Shown piece by piece: positions 8,735 to 16,940 of a DNA stretch of 27,051 nucleotides; within the stretch, counting starts at the first letter, position 1; the number at the start of each line of letters is the position of its first letter. The stretch comes from JALUUH01 sp964636675. Its GTDB lineage: Bacteria; Pseudomonadota; Gammaproteobacteria; S012-40. The DNA lies in the NCBI GenBank assembly GCA_964636675.1, contig CAZWUO010000026.1:1-27051 (forward strand), given 5' to 3'. The notes beneath the pieces are model-generated. The model had not been told where the DNA came from. It worked only from the letters and a program-made list of their open reading frames with translations, and did no database searches. The position numbers and the translations under genes are program-made.

Positions 8735-9536
8735 ACATGCTCATAGAAACAACATTGCACGCGAACTCGTTCCAGCAAGGCATAAATGCTCGAAAAAACG
8801 GCGTTTGCGCTCATCGAGAGCACAAAATAGACTGGCGCAAACATCTTCTATAATATTGACATTACTGATGTTTACCAGTTGTGTCAGCATCCACGAGGAT
8901 AAATCGAATACGGAAGAAAAAATCGCTGTCAATATTCGGCTAGGCACTGAGTATTTGCAACAAGGGCGCATAGAGACCGCTCTGAATTATTTCCAAAAAG
9001 CACTGTCTGAAAATCCTGATTCATATACGACGCATTTAATGCTTGCCGAGGTATACAAAAGACTTGGTGAATTTTCGCAAGCTGAAATATACTTTCAGAA
9101 AGCCATTGATAAGGTTCCTAGCCATTCAAGTGAATATGGCGTAGTACATAATAATTATGGTGTATATTTGTGCATACAAGGCCTAAATGATCAGGCAGAG
9201 ACACATTTTCTTAACGCAGCACAACATAAGCTTTATTCCACACCCTCTGCTGCCTACGAAAATGCCGCATTATGCGTAGCAAAACAGAATAAACACCAAG
9301 CAGAGGTATATTTTCGCAAAGCTTTAGCATTAAATGCGCAACAACAGCGTTCACTACTTGAAATGGCTAAGTTACAATTTGCGCAACAAAATTATCTGGA
9401 AACGCGCCATTATATTCAGCAATTCCATGCCATCGCCGAGGCTACCACCGAGAGCATGAAAATAAGCCTTGCACTGGAACAACACCTTGGCAAGCCAACA
9501 ACGAATGCGCCACAAAAGCCGCTCGAAAACAGATAA
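8694..9536 (+). CDS. pilF: Type IV pilus biogenesis TPR lipoprotein PilF/PilW
   Basis: This TPR protein is the pilotin that brings the PilQ secretin to the outer membrane in type IV pilus systems. A lipobox (LTLLMFTSC) is followed by several TPR units (LGTEYLQQGRIETALNYFQKA, LAEVYKRLGEFSQAEIYFQKA, NNYGVYLCIQGLNDQAETHF). Its place between rlmN and rodZ is the usual one. The start is uncertain. ATG at 8694 overlaps rlmN and gives an n-region of about 60 residues before the lipid cysteine. An in-frame TTG at 8805 would give a normal signal peptide (Cys at 26) but lacks an obvious ribosome site. An 8-G run lies inside the doubtful N-terminal part. Confidence 0.85.
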   Translation: MRLPGGEKPVIQTKHAHRNNIARELVPARHKCSKKRRLRSSRAQNRLAQTSSIILTLLMFTSCVSIHEDKSNTEEKIAVNIRLGTEYLQQGRIETALNYFQKALSENPDSYTTHLMLAEVYKRLGEFSQAEIYFQKAIDKVPSHSSEYGVVHNNYGVYLCIQGLNDQAETHFLNAAQHKLYSTPSAAYENAALCVAKQNKHQAEVYFRKALALNAQQQRSLLEMAKLQFAQQNYLETRHYIQQFHAIAEATTESMKISLALEQHLGKPTTNAPQKPLENR

Positions 9537-9590
9537 TTCACTGAATTTATAACATTTATTAGCAGAAAACTGAACGAGAAGGATAATAAA

Positions 9591-10175
9591 ATGACAGACC
9601 CAGTTTTAGATAAAACCCCTACTCCGAATAGCGCAATAGTAGGCCCAGACAAAAACGCGATTATCGAAGAGCTGCAGCAGATGAGCGCCGAGGGTCCCGG
9701 TAAAATACTCGCACGATTACGCAAAAGCATGGAAATATCGGAAATGGAAGCCGCATCCAGAATGAACATGAGTATTTATCAACTAAGAGCACTCGAAAAT
9801 GACAGGCTTGATGAACTTCCTGCCCCCATTTATGTGAAAAACTTCTGCCAACGTTACGCCAATCTTGTTGGGCTTCCGCCCGAAGAAGTCATCGCCTGTT
9901 TTGAACGCATTGGGCATGAACGAGAGCCTGAATTAGCCAGAGTATCCTATCGAGATAAAATTGATAGCCGCCATACATCGATGCGCTGGGCAATGTATAC
10001 CGTTGGTGTTCTTTTACTTATTCTCGCAATCATGTGGGGACGCTCAGCCGGAATTGGTGAATCACTGAGCCTTGATATTGATAAATTAACAACATCTGAT
10101 TCAAGCCCAGAGTCTTCTGCTTTAGCTTTGCCAACTCCAGCCCCTGTCAATAACCCGGAACAGCCCAAAGAATAA
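9591..10175 (+). CDS. rodZ: RodZ-like cytoskeletal membrane protein, short form
   Basis: RodZ links the MreB actin-like filament to the cell-wall elongation machinery. Visible parts are a cytoplasmic XRE-type helix-turn-helix (about residues 35-95: LARLRKSMEISEMEAASRMN, LRALENDRLDELPAPIYVK), then a basic stretch and one membrane helix (about 131-150, MRWAMYTVGVLLLILAIMW). Only about 45 Ser/Pro-rich periplasmic residues follow. E. coli RodZ is about 337 residues and has a C-terminal DUF4115 domain; this one stops at 194 and lacks it. AAGGA precedes the ATG. The next gene would normally be ispG but is not present. The truncation may be ancestral in this lineage or the edge of a deletion. Confidence 0.85.
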   Translation: MTDPVLDKTPTPNSAIVGPDKNAIIEELQQMSAEGPGKILARLRKSMEISEMEAASRMNMSIYQLRALENDRLDELPAPIYVKNFCQRYANLVGLPPEEVIACFERIGHEREPELARVSYRDKIDSRHTSMRWAMYTVGVLLLILAIMWGRSAGIGESLSLDIDKLTTSDSSPESSALALPTPAPVNNPEQPKE

Positions 10176-10286
10176 AAGCCAGCACTCGATCGAAACCACT
10201 TCTATCCTGCTCGCGAGCATTCACCAAGCACACCGTCAAAGCTATTTGCCAGTGTCCTCGGATAAAATAAAATTGCTCTGACAAAC

Positions 10287-10320
10287 AAACCTCAGAATAC
10301 ACAAGCTGGTTCTGGGGTTT
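10287..10320 (+). promoter_or_regulatory. Stem-loop just upstream of hisS
   Basis: AAACCTCAGAA (10287-10297) pairs with TTCTGGGGTTT (10310-10320): 11 pairs with one G-T, around a 12-base loop. It ends about 30 bases before the hisS GTG. It could be a weak terminator of the rodZ transcript (T-rich 3' arm), a translational control element of hisS, or a remnant of the junction where ispG is missing. Confidence 0.4.
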
Positions 10321-10350
10321 TACCACAGACCTGTAACCCTGGAGAACATT

Positions 10351-11625
10351 GTGGCCAAGCACATTCAAGCCATACGTGGAATGCATGACATTCTTCCTGA
10401 ACGCATACCTTATTGGTATCAGCTGGAACAACACGTAAAACACATCTTAGTTAACTATGGGTATAACGAGATCCGTCTTCCCGTGGTAGAAAAAACTGAA
10501 TTATTTCTTCGTTCAATCGGTAAAGTGACTGATATCGTCGAAAAAGAGATGTATAGCTTTGACGATAGAAACGCTGAAAATCTTACTTTGCGCCCCGAAG
10601 GAACCGCAGGCTGTGTAAGAGCCGCCATAGAAAATGGCTTATTGCATAATCAAACCCAAAAACTTTGGTATTTTGGCCCAATGTTTCGATACGAAAGACC
10701 GCAAAAAGGGCGTTATCGCCAATTTTATCAGTTCGGCGTAGAAACCTTTGGGTTCGCAGGCCCTGAACTAGACGCAGAGCTACTGTTTTTGACACACAGA
10801 CTCTGGTCAAATCTCGGCTTGTTACCGCATGTAAAACTCCAAATAAATTCTTTAGGCACACCCGAATGCCGCTCAATCTATCGCCAGTTATTGGTTGCAT
10901 ACCTGTCAAAACACGCCAACGAACTCGACGAGGACAGCCAACGACGGTTAAAATCTAACCCATTACGTATATTAGACAGCAAAAACAGCAAAACCCAGGA
11001 CATCGTTAAAAATGCGCCGCGCTTATTAGACCACTTAGACGATGAATCTCAGCGACACTTTGCGACACTGAAAAACTTGCTGGATAAGACGGGTATTGAA
11101 TACACCGTCAATCCATCGCTCGTCCGTGGATTAGATTATTATACGCGGACCGTATTTGAATGGGTCACCGACAAACTCGGTGCGCAAGGAACCGTTTGTG
11201 CGGGGGGACGTTTCGATGGCCTCGTCGAACAACTAGGGGGACGTACTACACCCGCCGCCGGATTCGCCATGGGCGCTGAGCGATTAATCAGTCTCTTAGA
11301 AGAAATTCAAACGGTTACCCCCTCTATCGCCCCTGATTGTTATCTCGCCATGGTCGGTATTGGAACCCAAGAAGCAGGGATGATTTTAGCCGAGCAAATC
11401 CGCAGCCAAGTGCCAAAACTAACATTATCACAAAACTTAAATGGCGGTAGCTTTAAGGCTCAAATGAAACGTGCAGACAAAAGCGGCGCACGCTGGGCCT
11501 TATTATTAGGCGAAACCGAACTCGCAAACCAGCAAATCACGATTAAAGCTTTGCGCGAAAAAGAAACGCAACAAACAATTTCACAGGATGAGCTAGCTGG
11601 ATTCTTACAATCTCAGTTAGAATAG
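10351..11625 (+). CDS. hisS: Histidyl-tRNA synthetase
   Basis: This class II synthetase charges tRNA-His. The 424-residue length is normal. Motif 2 region FRYERPQKGRYRQFYQF, the histidine-specific RGLDYYTR (residues 259-266) and motif 3 AAGFAMGAERL are all present, and an anticodon-binding domain follows (NGGSFKAQMKRADKSGARWA). The start is GTG with GGAG 7 bases upstream. yfgM follows 59 bases downstream. Confidence 0.98.
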   Translation: MAKHIQAIRGMHDILPERIPYWYQLEQHVKHILVNYGYNEIRLPVVEKTELFLRSIGKVTDIVEKEMYSFDDRNAENLTLRPEGTAGCVRAAIENGLLHNQTQKLWYFGPMFRYERPQKGRYRQFYQFGVETFGFAGPELDAELLFLTHRLWSNLGLLPHVKLQINSLGTPECRSIYRQLLVAYLSKHANELDEDSQRRLKSNPLRILDSKNSKTQDIVKNAPRLLDHLDDESQRHFATLKNLLDKTGIEYTVNPSLVRGLDYYTRTVFEWVTDKLGAQGTVCAGGRFDGLVEQLGGRTTPAAGFAMGAERLISLLEEIQTVTPSIAPDCYLAMVGIGTQEAGMILAEQIRSQVPKLTLSQNLNGGSFKAQMKRADKSGARWALLLGETELANQQITIKALREKETQQTISQDELAGFLQSQLE

Positions 11626-11684
11626 GCTAAATCGATAAGCTTAAACCAAGCCCCCTAATTAACCTAAAGTAAAGAGGAACTACA

Positions 11685-12521
11685 TTGGAAACCTATCGTA
11701 CCGAAGATGACCAGATAGACGCGATAAAACGCTGGTGGGAAAAAAATGGAAAATTTCTAATCGTTGGACTGATATTCGTCTTTGCCGGCGTCGTGGGTGG
11801 CGGAGTCTGGAAGGACTACCAGCAAACGGCTCAGTTTAGCGTCTCCAACGAATTTGATGCAATGATGCAAGAATTACGTGATGATAAAACGGATGACGCC
11901 CTAAAACGCGGCGGACAGCTTGTTGATAAATACACAGACTCTCACTACGCCATCATGACATCCCTCGCAATGGCCAAGATAGAAGTAGAAAAAGGCAACC
12001 TAGACGCTGCCAAACTGCGCTTAACCTGGGCATTAGACAATAATGATAAACCCAGCCTAGAACATATTATTCGTTTACGCCTAATCCGCGTTCTCAGCGC
12101 AACGGACAAGCTCGATGAAGCTTTAACACTTGCCATGCAAGGTAATATGAGTAATTTTGCATCTGAATACTCTATCATCAAGGGTGATATATATCGTGCA
12201 CAAGGCGAATTTGAGCAAGCACGAAATGCCTATCAACTCGCTATGCAAAGCGATGGAGTCACCCCGCAGACCAAGCAAATGGTACAGCTTAAACTCGATG
12301 ATTTGGGCACCACATCTCAGACACCAACCACGGACTCCGCGGCGAGTGCTGAGGCCCTAAGTGTTGAGACTCTATATGCCGAGGTTCTAAATGAGGCCCC
12401 CCTAAAAGCAGACATAACAAGCTCTGAAGCAACAACGACTAAAGCAGCAGCAACGCCTGAGGCAAACATTAACCCCGCGACCGCTGCGCTACACAATACC
12501 CCCCTTGAGGCGCAACCTTGA
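11685..12521 (+). CDS. yfgM: YfgM-type TPR membrane protein (ancillary SecYEG translocon subunit)
   Basis: The protein is anchored by one N-terminal helix (about residues 24-43, FLIVGLIFVFAGVVGG) and has a periplasmic TPR domain. In E. coli, YfgM associates with PpiD and the Sec translocon. The start is TTG, supported by a strong AGAGGA ribosome site and by MExYRTEDDQIDAIKRWWEKN, typical of the family N-terminus. After the TPR part, a low-complexity Ala/Thr/Glu tail of about 65 residues contains three tandem 15-base units (see repeat). The stop codon lies just before bamB, 8 bases from its ATG. Confidence 0.92.
   Translation: METYRTEDDQIDAIKRWWEKNGKFLIVGLIFVFAGVVGGGVWKDYQQTAQFSVSNEFDAMMQELRDDKTDDALKRGGQLVDKYTDSHYAIMTSLAMAKIEVEKGNLDAAKLRLTWALDNNDKPSLEHIIRLRLIRVLSATDKLDEALTLAMQGNMSNFASEYSIIKGDIYRAQGEFEQARNAYQLAMQSDGVTPQTKQMVQLKLDDLGTTSQTPTTDSAASAEALSVETLYAEVLNEAPLKADITSSEATTTKAAATPEANINPATAALHNTPLEAQP
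12351..12395 (+). repeat. Three tandem 15-base units inside yfgM
   Basis: The units at 12351-12365, 12366-12380 and 12381-12395 follow the pattern GAGxxxCTAxxTGxx and encode the pentapeptides EALSV, ETLYA and EVLNE. They look like a diverged tandem duplication in the disordered C-terminal tail. Confidence 0.6.
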
Positions 12522-12529
12522 GGCACAAT

Positions 12530-13762
12530 ATGACCATCCGCAACATCGCTATTGGAGTGATTAGCCTGGTCATTCTAAGCGCATGTGAAAGCACACCGCC
12601 GATAAAGTTGGATGAAGAAAAGCTAGCCTATATATCCAGCATAAATTTGCTAAAAGTAAGTCCATTATGGTCAGTTCAACTCGCTGATCATGGGATAAAT
12701 CGGAGTGCTAAACAACGTGCTATTATCGATCATTCAACGCTTTATGTTGCCGATCATGGTGGCTCCGTGATGGCACTGCAGGCCGAGAATGGCAAGCCAA
12801 TATGGGAAAAAAAATTCCCCTATACGTTTACCGCAGGCCCTAATGTCTCCGGCAAGCATCTCGTATTAGGCACGAGAGACGCGGATGTCTTGACCCTCGA
12901 TAAAAGCAATGGCAACCTACTCTGGAAAAAAACAGTGAGTAGCGAAATTTTAGCACCACCACAAATATCCCGCAGTAACGTCATTATCCAAAGCAATGAC
13001 GGAAAAATAACGGCGCTTGATCTGCAAACCGGTGAACAAATATGGATTTATGACAGAAACGTTCCGCCACTCACCTTACGCGGAACCGCTTCACCCGTAC
13101 TCGTTGAAGATAAAGTCATCACTGGCTTTGCTAATGGCAAGTTAGTTGCGCTGTCAATTGATGATGGCAAATTGATTTGGGAAAGCACCATTGCCGTCCC
13201 CAAAGGCAGATCTGAACTTGAACGCATGGTCGATGTCGACGGGCTTATCCAAGTTCATGATGACACCGTTTATGTCACTAGCTTCCAGGGCAGAGCTGTA
13301 GCCCTAACCGCAGGATCAGGACGCATTCTATGGACTCGAGAGATGTCTTCTCACCTTGGTTTATCCATGGCAAACGATTTATTATTTATCACAGATGTCA
13401 GCGGCAAAATATGGGCCTTAGACCGGCGCAACGGAGCGACCCTCTGGGTGCAAGAAAAATTGCGCAAAATTGTCACCACGACACCGATAACACTGGGTAA
13501 CAACTTGATTGTCGGCGGCATAGATGGTTCTGTTTTTTCGCTGTCCAAAGAAAACGGTAAAGTGCTAGGCCGTGTTGATTACCAATGGCTAGGAGAAGAA
13601 ACCGGCATTATCAATCTCGCTGAAAGCGCAGAAGTTAAAAATGCATTTGATGCCACACATGACATAGAAGATGTCAGAGTAGTTAGCCCACCGCTCAGCA
13701 ATGGAAAGCAAATCTTTATTCCCTATCATAACGGCGCTTTTATTTCACTGGCTTATCAATAG
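12530..13762 (+). CDS. bamB: Outer-membrane protein assembly factor BamB
   Basis: BamB is the beta-propeller lipoprotein of the BAM complex that inserts beta-barrels into the outer membrane. The lipobox LVILSACES gives an outer-membrane lipoprotein. Repeated PQQ-like blades are visible (VMALQAENGKPIWEK, ALDLQTGEQIW, ALSIDDGKLIWES, ALDRRNGATLWVQ). The ATG at 12530 with GAGG upstream is preferred over the in-frame TTG at 12518. It sits between yfgM and der as in E. coli. Confidence 0.97.
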   Translation: MTIRNIAIGVISLVILSACESTPPIKLDEEKLAYISSINLLKVSPLWSVQLADHGINRSAKQRAIIDHSTLYVADHGGSVMALQAENGKPIWEKKFPYTFTAGPNVSGKHLVLGTRDADVLTLDKSNGNLLWKKTVSSEILAPPQISRSNVIIQSNDGKITALDLQTGEQIWIYDRNVPPLTLRGTASPVLVEDKVITGFANGKLVALSIDDGKLIWESTIAVPKGRSELERMVDVDGLIQVHDDTVYVTSFQGRAVALTAGSGRILWTREMSSHLGLSMANDLLFITDVSGKIWALDRRNGATLWVQEKLRKIVTTTPITLGNNLIVGGIDGSVFSLSKENGKVLGRVDYQWLGEETGIINLAESAEVKNAFDATHDIEDVRVVSPPLSNGKQIFIPYHNGAFISLAYQ

Positions 13763-13789
13763 GCGGCTCTATCCCCGTTTAGAACGCCG

Positions 13790-13808
13790 AAAAACAGGAC
13801 TGTTTTTT
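13790..13808 (+). terminator. Terminator-like hairpin after bamB
   Basis: AAAAACAG (13790-13797) and CTGTTTTT (13800-13807) form an 8-base perfect inverted repeat around GA and end in a run of six T. The stem is AT-rich, so termination may be weak; der could still be reached. Confidence 0.4.
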
Positions 13809-13924
13809 GCGCACACAAAAATGCTGCGCAAACCCCGTAGTGTTCATAGCTTCAAAACAGATGGGGGTTCGGCACGGAGCTGGCGCCCTAATGGGTAAAA
13901 TAAACCATTTTAAAGGTATCCTTA

Positions 13925-15316
13925 ATGAAACGCGTACTCGCCCTTGTAGGGCGCCCCAATGTCGGCAAATCCACCTTATTTAACCGCCTTACAAAAAGTC
14001 GCGATGCCTTAGTCGCGAATGAGCCAGGGCTAACACGTGATCGACGTTATGGTAATGTTAAAGCAGGCCAAGGAAACTTCATTGTTATTGATACCGGAGG
14101 CATCACCAGTGATGCAGGAATTGATAAACTCATCGCCGAACAAGCTAACCAAGCCATGGAAGAAGCGGATGCCGTGTTATTCCTCGTCGATGGCAAAGAA
14201 GGCATTACCATCGCTGATGAGGCCATCGTAAAAAATCTACGCAAACTGCAAAAACCTGTTTATCTCATTATTAACAAAACCGAACGCCTAGACCCCGACC
14301 TTGTAGCTGCCGATTTTTACGCAATGGGACTCGGACAACCCTATCCGATCGCGGCAGAACATGGCTCAGGGGTTAGCGAACTCATGGATTTTCTGGATAC
14401 CGAACTCGATTCGGCATCCGCGGAGCCCGAAGAAGACATCGAACATACTGCCAAGGTCGCTATCGTCGGACGCCCCAATGTTGGCAAATCAACCTTAGTC
14501 AATCGCCTACTCGGTGAAGAACGTGTGCTCGCATTTGATCTGCCAGGAACTACCCGCGACAGCATTTTCATACCCTTTGAACACAATGGGCATCCCTATA
14601 CTTTAATCGACACTGCGGGTGTTCGGCGGCGTACACGGGTTGCAGAAAAAATAGAAAAATTCAGTGTCATAAAAGCCTTGCAAGCGATCGACTCATGCCA
14701 TGTGGTCATGTTCGTACTCGATGCACAAGCAGAAATAAGCGCCCAAGATGCCACCCTACTCGGCTATGTACTCGACGAGGGAAAAGCGCTCGTCATAGCG
14801 GTCAATAAATGGGATGGCTTATCCCCCGACAAACGTGAGTGGATAAAAACGGAATATGCAAGAAAACTTAATTTCGTCGATTTTGCATCCGTACATTATA
14901 TTTCCGCACTGCACGGCAGTGGCGTTGGGATATTAATGGATGTCGTGCACAAAGCTTATCAATCATCCATGAGTGACTTTGCAACACCGATACTCACACG
15001 AATTCTTGAAGACGCCGTCATATCGCATCAACCACCGCTTATCCATGGCCGGCGGATTAAATTACGTTATGCTCACCAGGGTGGTAAAAACCCTCCCGTC
15101 ATTGTGATTCATGGCAACCAAACCACGCGCGTTCCCGAAAGCTATACTCGCTACCTCATCAATATTTTTCGCAAAGTATTAAAAATAAAAGGCACTCCGC
15201 TGCGTATTGTCTATAAAGGCAGTGCCAACCCCTATAAAGAGAAACGCACTAAATTAACGCCCTTACAGGAATATAAACAAAAGAAAAAAGCACAACGATA
15301 TGGGAAAAAAAAATAG
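13925..15316 (+). CDS. der: Ribosome-assembly GTPase Der (EngA)
   Basis: Der is an essential GTPase with two G domains in tandem that acts in 50S subunit maturation. Both P-loops read GRPNVGKS (residues 9-16 and about 182-189). DTGG and DTAG G3 motifs, NKTE and NKWD G4 motifs, and a C-terminal KH-like domain are present. The tail is very basic and Lys-rich, as usual. The 463-residue length is normal. Confidence 0.98.
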   Translation: MKRVLALVGRPNVGKSTLFNRLTKSRDALVANEPGLTRDRRYGNVKAGQGNFIVIDTGGITSDAGIDKLIAEQANQAMEEADAVLFLVDGKEGITIADEAIVKNLRKLQKPVYLIINKTERLDPDLVAADFYAMGLGQPYPIAAEHGSGVSELMDFLDTELDSASAEPEEDIEHTAKVAIVGRPNVGKSTLVNRLLGEERVLAFDLPGTTRDSIFIPFEHNGHPYTLIDTAGVRRRTRVAEKIEKFSVIKALQAIDSCHVVMFVLDAQAEISAQDATLLGYVLDEGKALVIAVNKWDGLSPDKREWIKTEYARKLNFVDFASVHYISALHGSGVGILMDVVHKAYQSSMSDFATPILTRILEDAVISHQPPLIHGRRIKLRYAHQGGKNPPVIVIHGNQTTRVPESYTRYLINIFRKVLKIKGTPLRIVYKGSANPYKEKRTKLTPLQEYKQKKKAQRYGKKK

Positions 15317-15324
15317 TGCATTAT

Positions 15325-15336
15325 TGGTCGCGACCA
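15325..15336. promoter_or_regulatory. 12-base perfect palindrome after der
   Basis: TGGTCGCGACCA lies 9 bases after the der stop. It could be a protein-binding dyad controlling the next gene, or the core of a hairpin. No T-run follows directly. Confidence 0.3.
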
Positions 15337-15436
15337 TTACTTGAGCAATAAATTTTCTGGCACATACAAAAAAATAGATTAAAACATTATTAACTTTGTT
15401 AACGACTCTGAAATATCAAATAGGAGAATCCAAAAA

Positions 15437-15892
15437 TTGAAACTTACCGCTTATTTATCAGGAGAAATCCACTCCGCTTGGAGACAGGAATTACAAAACG
15501 GATGCATTGAAAAAAATTTAGATATTCAATTTTTATCACCCATCACGCAACATGCAGCCAGTGACGATTGTGGTGCGAGCATATTAGGCAAAGAAGAAAA
15601 TGTCTTTTGGCATGATCACAAAGCAGCAAAAATAAACGCCATACGGACACGCACCTTTATAAAAAAATCAGACATTGTCATTGTGCGATTTGGCGATAAA
15701 TACAAACAATGGAATGCAGCATTCGACGCTGGATATGCCGCTGCAATGGATAAGCCCTTAATCGTACTACATGATCCGGAATTAACCCATGCGCTCAAAG
15801 AAATTGACGCCAGCGCGCTAGCCGTAGCGCAAACAACTGATCAGGTGATTAATATCTTAAACTACGTCTTAGCAAATCCAACGATTGCATAA
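15437..15892 (+). CDS. YtoQ-family protein
   Basis: This 151-residue protein matches the YtoQ family (KLTAYLSGEIHSAWR at the N-terminus, FLSPITQHAASDDCG, VRFGDKYKQWNAAFDAGYAAAM). The fold resembles nucleoside 2-deoxyribosyltransferases, but the family has no proven function that I know of. The start is TTG with a good GGAG site 9 bases upstream. It follows der by 120 bases and is probably a separate transcript. Confidence 0.8.
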   Translation: MKLTAYLSGEIHSAWRQELQNGCIEKNLDIQFLSPITQHAASDDCGASILGKEENVFWHDHKAAKINAIRTRTFIKKSDIVIVRFGDKYKQWNAAFDAGYAAAMDKPLIVLHDPELTHALKEIDASALAVAQTTDQVINILNYVLANPTIA

Positions 15893-15993
15893 CTCCCCAG
15901 AAACCCACTGACAAACGGTATTCAGGCCTATAAGATATCCAAGATCGCGCAAAGCAGCCTGAAAGGTACTGATCAGAAAATACACTTATTTGG

Positions 15994-16017
15994 AACAACA
16001 ACAACAACAACAACAAC
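15994..16017 (+). repeat. (AAC)8 trinucleotide microsatellite
   Basis: Eight perfect AAC units lie about 70 bases upstream of the ATG at 16090. They fall in non-coding sequence if the short Gln-rich frame at 15990 is not real, which I think is the case. Confidence 0.95.
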
Positions 16018-16089
16018 GCTATGCACCTCGTCTAAAACGCCTAGCTCTGGTGGAAACTTCAACTAAGCTTAAAGGAAAAATAAATCTTT

Positions 16090-16854
16090 ATGAAAAAACC
16101 ATTTGTCATTATAGGAATAGGGGAAATAGGCGGTGTGTTTGCGCGCGGCTTATTGCGCCTAGCTTATCCTGTCTATCCGGTTACCAGGAGCATGGATATG
16201 GAAAAAGTTGCCGCAGAAATTCCCGCCCCAGAATGTGTACTCGTCAGCGTGGCTGAAGCCGACCTCACCAATAGCTTGAAAAATATTCCGCAAGTGTGGG
16301 CAGATAAACTGGCACTCGTGCAAAATGAATTGCTGCCTAGAAACTGGCAAACACACAACATCGAAAACCCCACGGTTATTTCAATATGGTTTGAAAAAAA
16401 ACCCGGTCAAGATGCTAAAGTTCTGTTGCCTAGCCCTGTTTTTGGTCAACATGCATCAATATTAGTAGATGCCTTAGCGTGCATTGACATTCCTGCTCGC
16501 TGCGTTTCCAGCCCTGAAGCGCTAGAGTTTGAACTTGTGCGCAAAAATGTATACATACTTACCACCAACATTTGTGGCTTAGTTTGTGGCGGCGTGGTTG
16601 GCGATTTATGGAAAAACAGGCAAGCATTAGCCAAAGAAGTCGCTGACGAAGTGATGGATTTGCAAGAAACCTTAATCGATAAAAAAATTGATAGAGAACC
16701 GCAAATCAATGGCTTTGTTGAAGGCATACAAGGCGACCCACAACACAAATGCATGGGACGCTCTGCTCCAGCACGCCTAACACGAGCGATCACCCTCGCG
16801 GATAAAGCCGGACTCGCAGTTCCAAAATTAAGAGCAATTGCAGAAAACTTATAG
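16090..16854 (+). CDS. Rossmann-fold protein of unknown function (ketopantoate-reductase-like layout)
   Basis: The 254-residue protein starts with VIIGIGEIGGVFARGL, a dinucleotide-binding GxGxxG motif. About 90 residues of alpha/beta fold and a helical C-terminal half follow. This is the layout of ketopantoate reductases and other 6PGDH-like dehydrogenases, but I see none of their catalytic signatures with confidence. The C-terminal part has an unusual DPQHKCMGRSAPARLTRAI segment. AAAGGA lies 12 bases upstream of the ATG. It precedes the hydrolase gene by 86 bases. Confidence 0.65.
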   Translation: MKKPFVIIGIGEIGGVFARGLLRLAYPVYPVTRSMDMEKVAAEIPAPECVLVSVAEADLTNSLKNIPQVWADKLALVQNELLPRNWQTHNIENPTVISIWFEKKPGQDAKVLLPSPVFGQHASILVDALACIDIPARCVSSPEALEFELVRKNVYILTTNICGLVCGGVVGDLWKNRQALAKEVADEVMDLQETLIDKKIDREPQINGFVEGIQGDPQHKCMGRSAPARLTRAITLADKAGLAVPKLRAIAENL

Positions 16855-16940
16855 AAAGCCTATGCTTGTCTACTCACTCTGGCTGCTACCATTTTTTAAA
16901 AAAATTAAAAACTTTCTGTAGCACACATTTGGAAATAATA

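Noticed and set aside
10176..10286. Remnant of ispG or of the RodZ C-terminal domain
   Set aside because: I translated two forward frames after the rodZ stop; both stay open for about 30 codons, but neither shows an IspG or DUF4115 motif.
15990..16256. Frame starting at the (AAC)8 run with a poly-Gln start
   Set aside because: It runs out of frame into the Rossmann-fold gene and the Gln run is a simple product of the microsatellite; no ribosome site.
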